The notes under the pieces were generated by a model, which searched no databases, was not told where the DNA came from, and worked only from the letters and a program-made list of their open reading frames with translations. From Betaproteobacteria bacterium UBA931 (GTDB taxonomy: Bacteria; Pseudomonadota; Gammaproteobacteria; Burkholderiales; Casimicrobiaceae): DNA of 5,072 nucleotides. The stretch is from assembly GCA_002293615.1 (NCBI GenBank), contig DBDN01000070.1, positions 1 to 5,072 of the forward strand, read 5' to 3'. Below are positions 1 through 5,072 of this stretch, in pieces. Numbering within the stretch: position 1 is the first letter of the stretch; each line of letters opens with the position of its first letter. The position numbers and the translations under genes were made by a program.

Positions 1-129
1 GGTACGGCTGTCGAAGCGCCTTACACTGTGGCGATCGAAGAAAGCAATGCGGGCACTTATCGCGTTGTCGCCCGAGCCTACGATAACCGGAATGTTGTCG
101 TTTCTTCAAGCGCCGTATCTTTTGTGATA
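1..129 (+). other. C-terminal end of an Ig-like domain (partial)
   Basis: Residues 1-43 read as the last strands of an Ig/fibronectin-like beta-sandwich. They carry the pattern 'NAGTYRVVARAYD' followed by a short final strand, and this matches the 'G-x-Y-x-L-x-A-x-A-x-D' ending of the next repeat at residues 109-120. The first strands lie outside the window, so at least one more Ig-like unit exists upstream. Such domains usually act as spacers or adhesive modules in exported proteins. Confidence 0.6.
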
Positions 130-3100
130 TGCGGATCGCCTGATATCCGTTGGGTTTCTCCGACGCCCGATCAGGTTGTCGGCGCGCCCGGCGCCTTCAA
201 CCTGCATGTGGCGGCCGGAACGCAAAGCTGTCCGGTGCAGTCGGTCGATTTTTATGAAAACCAGGCGTTTCTCGCTTCCGTCAATGAGCAGCCGTTTGCC
301 CATACCTGGACGAATGTTCCCGTCGGCGCTTATACGTTAAAAGCGATTGCCCATGACGTGTTTGGCCAGACAGCAGAATCCCAAATCCAAGTGAATGTCG
401 CGCTTCCCGGATTTTCCGCGCCGGCCGAAACGTTGTTGGGCTCAAGCATCCATTTGAGCGTGGCCTCACCGATCGATGGGCGGGATGGGACATTGCAGCT
501 TTTCAACAACGGGCAATTGGTCAAGAGCGAAACGAAATCGGGATTGTTCGACCGTTGGGAAATGGATTGGGTTCCTCCGTCGGCGGGCGTGTACACATTG
601 ATGCTGACCGTGACCGACGGTTGGGGAGCGCAGACTTCGCAGGGGTTCAAGGTTTATGTGATTGATCATCCTTATTCGTCCCAGCCCGGCGCGGATTCGG
701 TGATCCCGGCAAGCTACGGCACGCCCGCCATCGGAACGCTGGCGGGAACGTTTGACGTCACGCGCGGCGGTTCCGCAAATTACACGATTCCGCTGAAAGT
801 CGTGCCGGGGCCAAATGGGATGCAGCCGAATCTGGCGCTTGAATACAGCAGCCAGAACGGCATCGGCCATCTTGGCACCGGTTGGAAAATATCGGGAATG
901 TCGGCCATTACCCGTTGCCCTAAAACAGACGCGCAGGACGGCGTAAAAAGTGGGATCAACTACGATCTTGACGCCAATAACGACACGTATTGCCTGGATG
1001 GGCAGCGTCTTGTTCCGGTGCGGACAGGCATTTATGTGACCGACCCGATGTGGAACGGCCAGGCGGTTGTGACCGAATACCGCACCGAAGTCGAAAGCTA
1101 CGCAAAAATTGAAAGCTTTTTCTGGCGCAACGCCAATCAGGTTCAGTTGACAAGCCCATACCGCTTCCGGGTCACGATGAAAGACGGGCGGGTCATGGAT
1201 TACGGGCGGCGCTGGTGGCTTTTATCCTCTGGCTGGAGCCAGCGCAGTTCCGGCGCGGAGTCGCGGGGCAATTCCGCCAAAATGTGGCTGCTCGACCGGG
1301 TTGAGGATCGTGCCGGCAACTTCATGGAAATCGATTACGCCGATGAGGCAGAAGACGGCCAATCCAACCTGATGGATATCGAAACGGATATCAAGAACCA
1401 AAGAGGTTGCGGCGCAATCATCGGCTACAGCTCAGCCACCACCGTATTGCCGAGACCTGCCGGCGGATATCCCAGCGCCGAAGTCTGGCCGACGATGATC
1501 CGCTATTTCGCCAAGGGCGCCAACGCCGGGGTATGCGGCGGAGCCAATCAGCAGGTGGTATTCAAGTACGAAATGATCGCGGGGCAGGGCCTTGGGGAAA
1601 AAAGGGAGTTTTTCTACGATTCGGGCGCTGGCCAGTCTTCCCTGACGCGGCGCTTGACCGGGATCGAAATGCGTTCGGACGGATCGGGGCGCAATATCGC
1701 TTCTACGCTGGTACGGCAATATCGGCTGAACTATACGCAAAGCCCGCGAACAGACAAAAGCCTGCTTGCACAAGTCAACGAATGCGGCGCCGACGGCACT
1801 TGCCTGCCGGCGACGCAATTTGAATGGAGCAGCCAGGATTACAACCAATACAAGCATTTCAGCGGCCCGGGCATCAAAGGGCAGCCTTCTTTATCTTTTC
1901 CGTTTGCCATTGATGAAGATTATGGCAGAGATATTCCCATTTATTGGATGAAAAAAGTTTTTGTCACCGACTGGAATGGCGATGGTAAAAGCGATGTGCT
2001 GGGATGGAAGGCGGATTATTTACGAATGGATGAGGGAGATAATGGCGGCGATAGCTGGGGTACTTGGCCAGTTTACAGCATCAAACTGATTTTATGCCTT
2101 GCGACGAATAATGGTTTTCAATGCAATGAGACGGCGCCTCTTTTGGAATTTGAAGGACCGCGTTCGAGGAATATAAATCCTGATGAGCTTATTCAGTTTG
2201 CCGATATTAACGGCGACGGAAAATCCGACCTGATTATCTATCGCGATGGCGCTAGCACTAGCGCTAGCGGTCATCTTTATGGCCATATAGAAAGAATATG
2301 TCTTTCCAACGGCGACTGGAGCTGCACGAATGCTTCCGGCGTCAGTGATGTCATTCTTGGCGGAAACAGTGAGCCTGTCTTTTACGGTGATGTCGATGGC
2401 GACGGCCGGGTCGATGTGGTGAAAGCTAGCGATGGCAGACGGCTCAAGATTTTCTTTATGCGCGAAAACGGCTATGTGGCGTCGAGCATGGAAGGCGTCG
2501 GGATTTCAAACGCCGATTGTCCGGCGGCGGAGCCGAATTGTGAAAATTTTTGGGGAACGGGAACGCATTATTACTCCCTGATGGCCGATGTGGATGGCGA
2601 TGGGCGGTCGGATTTTGTTTCGCGCCGACATTCAGATAACGGCAACGATCAATGGAAAACCTGTTTTTCACGCTGGCAGACCGACGGCACCGGGAACTGG
2701 GCGTGCCATCGCGGTTTTGTGCGTGCCGACAGTGGAAGAATGGTTAACAGCGTCACGCTGGATTTCAACGGCGATGGCTTGGCCGATAAAGTCAATATGG
2801 CGTCGGTGAACCCAGCGAAAATATGTTTATCGACAGGCGATGGCGCGTATCAATTTACCGACCCTTATATCCACTGGGACGCAACCCTCGGCCGTTGGAT
2901 AGCTGCTGACGGGATACAGATTGATTATTTCAGCCCAAGCACGCCGCGTTGCCGGAACTGGGGCAAGGTCTCCGATTTATCCGGTGTGGGGCACATCTTC
3001 TTCGGCGATTTCAACGGCGACGGCCGGTCGGATATGGCATCGGTCGCCACCATAAACGCCGACGGTAATCGGGGCTACGGGATCTGGCGGATATGCTTAT

Positions 3101-5072
3101 CCACAGGCGTTAATTTCAGTTGCGGCAACTGGGACGGCCCTTGGGGCGGCGGTGTTGGCGGGGGCACTTCTGATTGGGAAAAAGTATTGGTTGTCGGCGA
3201 TTTTAACGGCGATGGCAGAACCGATATCCTTCGCATCGATCGCGGCGGCCGCGGGATGATCGGCTATTCCGGCGGTGCCGCTCCCGGAAAACCTGCGGAC
3301 ATGGTGACGAAGATCACCACCGGGCTGGGCGCCGTCACCAATATCGATTATGCGCCGATCACCGACAGCAGCGTATATAAAAAATCCGCAGGCGCGAGCC
3401 CGGCATATCGGGAAATCGATATCCAATCGCCGCTTTTTGTGGTCAAGCAGACAAGCGCGAGCAACGGCATCGGCGGCTGGCTTACGACACGCTATTTTTA
3501 CGAAGGATTGCGCGGCCGGACGGATGGGCGCGGCCTTTACGGATTCGGGGTCATCAGAAGGCAGGACAGCACGGGCAGCCTGACGGAAACCGTCAATTAT
3601 CGAGTGGCCTCCCAAAGCGCCGAAGGCGTTTGGGCGCTGATGGGGCGTCCGGTTTCCGTTCGCCAGTATGCGCCGTTGACGATTGGTCAGCAGGTTGACC
3701 TGTCGGATTCGAACCAGTTTACCGGCGGGGAATATTTATTCAATCAATCCTTGAGAAAGATCAGCGAAGAATCTGTCCAGTACGGCGTGCGCGTTTCCCA
3801 GACCTGCTCAGCGGGCACATGTACGGGCATTCGCGCGACGGAGGCCAAAAAGGCGCCGGCCATTCGGGAGTATGTTGTTGTCGAAACGCTCAAGCGCACC
3901 TGGGAATTAAACGGCGGCGAGTTTGCCTCGGTAACGACGCGGACGCCGATCGCGCAACTGGACCGCTTCGGCAATCAGCTCTGGAGCGAAACGGAAAGCA
4001 GCGATGGCTACAAGAAAACCACCACGCAAACTTTTTACAACGATATCAACAACTGGCGGCTTGGGTTCATGACCCGCGCGTCGGTCGTGCATTACGCGCC
4101 GGGGCTGACGGCGCAAACGAGAGCGACTTCGTTCGCTTATAACCAGATCAGCGGCGGAAGCTGCACGGGCCCTGTCGGCGCGCTTTGCGAAGAAACCGTA
4201 GAGCCGGATCGGGAAAGCGATTCCGCCAGCGGCCACAGCTTGTGGCAGAGGATGCGCTTTGCCTACGATACGTCGGGCAACCAGACCAGCGCCACGCTGA
4301 CCTTCCGCGACCGCTCGGGAACGTACCACAACCGCACCAACACAACGCAATACGATACCAGCAAGCGCTACCCGACACGGACAACCAACGCATTGGGCCA
4401 GAGCCAGACGGCAACCTACCATTCGGGATTGGGCGCGGTTCTGACCAGCACCGACGCCAACGGTATTCGCGTCCAGAACCTTTACGACGGGTTGGGGCGC
4501 GCTTACGGATCGCGCACATACAACAATTACAGCCAGAAGCTTTCCGAAACCTTTGAAGGCGTTGAGACGACGGGGCGGCAAGGCTATGAACGATACCGCA
4601 TCCGCAAGCTTTCTTCGGGCGGCGGCGAGGCCATTGTTTACTTTGATGAATTGCAGCGCTCCGTTCGCGGGCTGACGCGCAGCTTCAGCCAAGGCGCTTA
4701 TGCCCAAACAGCGACGACGTACGATTCGTACGGGCGCATTATTCAGGCAACGGCGCCATCGGGTTCGGCAATGGCAACCACAACGATCGCCTACGACAGC
4801 CTGGGGCGCAATATCAGTGAAAGCATCCAATCGGGCGGGCAGGTGCTGACCACCACAACCGGCTACAGCGCTTTTACCAATACCAGCATTGCCGGGCGGA
4901 TGTACAGCGGCAGCAAAGTCACCAGCGCCCAGTCGGGCACGGGCATTGCAGCGCGCTCCGTTACAACCTACACCAACAGCCAGGGGCAGACGGTGCGCGT
5001 GACCGACGCCGCGAATAACAACACCGATTTCGTTCACGACGTTTTCGGCAACCTGACGCAAGCCATCGGGCC
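1..5072 (+). CDS. Giant SpvB/TcB-like Rhs (YD-repeat) protein with FG-GAP propeller, partial at both ends
   Basis: Frame +1 is open across all 1690 codons with no stop, and I translated it line by line. No start is chosen because the frame is already open at base 1 and codes for the end of an Ig-like domain; the gene begins upstream and ends downstream. Domains by window residue: Ig-like (1-43 partial, 46-134, 137-221), SpvB/TcB N-terminal (~235-612), seven-motif FG-GAP propeller (~650-1100), TcdB middle/N-type (~1101-1230), Rhs connector (~1231-1419), YD repeats (1420 to the edge). Family knowledge: TcB proteins and Rhs proteins form a hollow shell that encloses a C-terminal effector, and in Tc toxins the propeller docks on the TcA pore. 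Inferred role: an exported or surface polymorphic-toxin-like protein, or a shell of unknown cargo. The effector end is not visible, so activity cannot be assigned. A cell-wall or adhesion role is an alternative. Confidence 0.95.
136..402 (+). other. Bacterial Ig-like domain (Big_7-like)
   Basis: Residues 46-134 start with a 'SPDIRWVSPTPDQVV' strand. They then carry 'VQSVDFYENQAFLASV', 'PFAHTWTNVPVGAYTLKA' and 'AHDVFGQTAES', the typical order of bacterial Ig-like domains of the Big_7 type (V-x-F-Y-x-N, T-W, G-x-Y-x-L-x-A-x-A-x-D-x-x-G). Cys77 sits in the middle of the domain and Cys44 just before it, so a disulfide between them is possible. The domain precedes the SpvB module and is probably a spacer or adhesion unit outside the cytoplasm. 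The family name is from recall of the motif order; the Ig-like fold itself is the safer claim. Confidence 0.75.
409..663 (+). other. Second complete Ig-like domain, divergent
   Basis: Residues 137-221 repeat the Ig-like layout: 'LGSSIHLSVASPIDG', 'GTLQLFNNGQLVKS', a W-x-x-D-W strand at 546-550 of the local turn region replaced here by 'RWEMDWVPPSAGVYTL', then 'TVTDGWGAQTSQGF' and a closing 'KVYVI' strand. It matches the preceding domain in order (F-x-N-x, W, G-x-Y-x-L, D-x-x-G) but has no cysteine and diverges clearly in sequence. This suggests old duplication rather than recent copying. It joins directly to the SpvB module through a short linker rich in Ser, Pro and Gly. Confidence 0.65.
703..1836 (+). 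other. SpvB/TcB N-terminal domain
   Basis: Residues ~235-612 carry the known blocks of the SpvB/TcaC N-terminal family in order. These are 'GTFDVTRGGSANYTIPL' (250-266), 'VPGPNGMQPNLALEYSSQ' (268-285), 'GIGHLGTGWKISGMSAITRCP' split around residues 287-307, 'AQDGV' (311-315), 'YCLDGQRL' (330-337), 'TEYRTEVESY' (358-367), 'GRVMDYG' (396-402), 'DRVEDRAGN' (432-440), and the closing 'NECGADGTCLPATQFEWS' (593-610). Cys306/Cys331 and Cys595/Cys601 occupy positions that are usually cysteine in the long Rhs-type members, as I recall them. In Tc toxins this part contributes to the wall of the TcB shell. The Salmonella SpvB C-terminal ADP-ribosyltransferase does not follow here; a propeller does. Confidence 0.92.
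1948..3300 (+). repeat. FG-GAP/VCBS repeat region, predicted seven-motif calcium-binding beta-propeller
   Basis: Seven calcium-loop motifs of the form D-x-[DN]-G-D-G-x-x-D occur at residues 657-665, 735-743, 797-805, 863-871, 921-929, 1003-1011 and 1067-1075 (nt 1969-1995, 2203-2229, 2389-2415, 2587-2613, 2761-2787, 3007-3033, 3199-3225). The steps between them are 78, 62, 66, 58, 82 and 64 residues, as expected for propeller blades. All acidic or Asn ligands at positions 1, 3, 5 and 9 are kept in all seven. Most blades also hold a 'CLS/CLA'-type strand followed by a second cysteine. In TcB proteins the propeller forms the gate of the shell and the docking face for TcA; here that role is inferred. 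Seven motifs could mean seven blades, but the blade count needs a structure model. Confidence 0.92.
2251..2268 (+). repeat. Short in-frame hexamer repeat (gctagc-actagc-gctagc)
   Basis: Three tandem six-base units differ by one base in the middle copy and code for Ala-Ser-Thr-Ser-Ala-Ser in the loop right after calcium motif 2. The 18 bases are also nearly self-complementary (16 of 18 positions). A further gctagc lies at 2425-2430, in the matching loop after motif 3. The tract looks like a small slippage expansion that keeps the frame. No function is implied beyond a flexible loop. Confidence 0.7.
3301..3690 (+). other. TcdB middle/N-terminal type domain
   Basis: Residues ~1101-1230 follow directly after the last propeller motif and carry the family's order of signatures. 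These are 'MVTKITTGLGAVTNIDYAP' (1101-1119), 'DSSVYKK' (1122-1128), 'SPLFVVKQT' (1143-1151), 'SNGIGGWLTTRYFYEG' (1154-1169) and 'GRGLYGFGVIRRQDS' (1176-1190). In TcB toxins this segment links the propeller back to the shell. The match is strong in the N-terminal half. I could not identify a clear TcdB middle/C-terminal domain after it, so the protein looks closer to the long Rhs-type relatives than to a classical TcB subunit. Confidence 0.85.
3691..4257 (+). other. Rhs-type connector region before the YD repeats
   Basis: Residues ~1231-1419 are rich in beta-strand patterns with little repeat character. Recognisable pieces are 'RTWELNGGEFASVTT' (1299-1313), 'LDRFGNQLWSETESSDG' (1320-1336), 'YNDINNWRLGFMTRASV' (1346-1362) and 'CTGPVGALCEETVEPD' (1388-1403). 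These blocks are typical of the stretch leading into YD repeats in large SpvB/FG-GAP Rhs proteins. Cysteine pairs 1269/1274 and 1388/1396 are closely spaced and may form small disulfide loops. 'LDRFGN' is itself an early YD-like unit. No catalytic motif was seen. No cysteine occurs after residue 1396 within the window. Confidence 0.7.
4258..5072 (+). repeat. YD (Rhs) repeat array, continues beyond the window
   Basis: Residues 1420 onward hold YD-type units around Tyr1422 ('YDTSGNQ'), Tyr1451 ('YDTSKR', lacking the Gly), Tyr1473 (degenerate), Tyr1495 ('YDGLGR'), Tyr1547 ('YFDELQR', variant), Tyr1574 ('YDSYGR'), Tyr1598 ('YDSLGR'), Tyr1622 (degenerate), Tyr1657 ('YTNSQGQ') and His1679 ('HDVFGN'). 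Most steps are 22-29 residues, the normal Rhs/YD period, with longer gaps near 1495-1547 and 1622-1657. 'TNALGQ' (1462-1467) and 'TDANG' (1484-1488) are common neighbours of these units. YD repeats spiral into the wall of a closed shell that holds the C-terminal domain. The core 'DPxGx' motif and the C-terminal domain have not been reached at the edge. Confidence 0.93.

Noticed and set aside
703..1836. Possible identification as Salmonella SpvB (actin ADP-ribosyltransferase).
   Set aside because: Only the N-terminal SpvB-family domain matches. It is followed by a propeller, a TcdB middle-type domain and YD repeats, and no ADP-ribosyltransferase motif is present in the window.
1407..1857. Two overlapping open frames of about 140 residues, one on each strand.
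   Set aside because: Both lie within the SpvB domain coding sequence. Frame +1 there gives the family signature ending in 'GTCLPATQFEWS', while the other two products are low-complexity and Arg-rich.
3097..3615. A 172-residue open frame on the minus strand.
   Set aside because: It overlaps calcium motif 7 and the TcdB middle-type domain of the + strand gene, whose protein signatures explain the sequence. No recognisable motif appears in the antisense product.
4718..4732. Perfect inverted repeat cgtacga-t-tcgtacg that could form a small hairpin.
   Set aside because: The one-base loop is too small for a good hairpin, there is no T-run, and the sequence codes for a conserved 'TYDSYG' YD unit in the middle of the gene. 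It is better explained by coding constraint.
3907..5061. A 384-residue open frame on the minus strand, opposite the YD-repeat region.
   Set aside because: It lies wholly antisense to a strongly recognisable Rhs coding frame. Its product is rich in Arg, Ala and Val without any domain I recognise, and it sits where GC is highest and stops are rare. This is the usual look of a shadow frame.
1..5072. Possible pseudogene, since no complete open frame in frame +1 has both a start and a stop in the window.
   Set aside because: The frame has no internal stop or frameshift over 1690 codons and all family blocks are intact. The missing start and stop are due to the window edges.

Overview
The whole window lies inside one giant protein-coding gene on the + strand. 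Frame +1 reads without a stop codon from the first base to the last (1690 full codons plus two bases). Neither the start nor the stop codon is in the window, so this is an internal slice of a protein well over 1690 residues long. I see no intergenic space, RNA gene, mobile element, CRISPR array, promoter or terminator. The shorter open frames on both strands are shadows of this gene.

The translated protein belongs to the large SpvB / insecticidal-toxin-complex B (TcB, TcaC/TcdB-like) / Rhs superfamily. Its layout from N to C is: (1) the end of one Ig-like domain and two more complete Ig-like domains (nt 1-663); (2) an SpvB/TcB N-terminal domain with well-conserved signature blocks (nt ~703-1836); (3) a predicted beta-propeller with seven complete calcium-binding FG-GAP/VCBS loops, D-x-[DN]-G-D-G-x-x-D (nt ~1948-3300); (4) a TcdB 'middle/N-terminal' type domain (nt ~3301-3690); (5) a Rhs-type connecting region (nt ~3691-4257); (6) a run of YD (Rhs) repeats that continues past the right edge (nt ~4258-5072).

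In related proteins, the SpvB, propeller and YD-repeat parts build a hollow shell closed by a propeller. The Rhs core and a variable C-terminal domain, often toxic, follow. The core, the C-terminal domain, any immunity gene and the N-terminal export signal would all lie outside this window, so a toxin role is inference. Paired cysteines in the propeller and the Ig-like domains suggest an exported or surface-associated protein.

The organism is probably a proteobacterium, perhaps gammaproteobacterial. This rests on remembered similarity to long Rhs/FG-GAP proteins of that group and on moderately high GC, and it is only a weak inference. GC is uneven: hand counts give about 44% over 1921-2220, at the start of the propeller, and about 62% over 4201-4500 in the YD repeats. 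This fits a mosaic history or relaxed composition in that segment.
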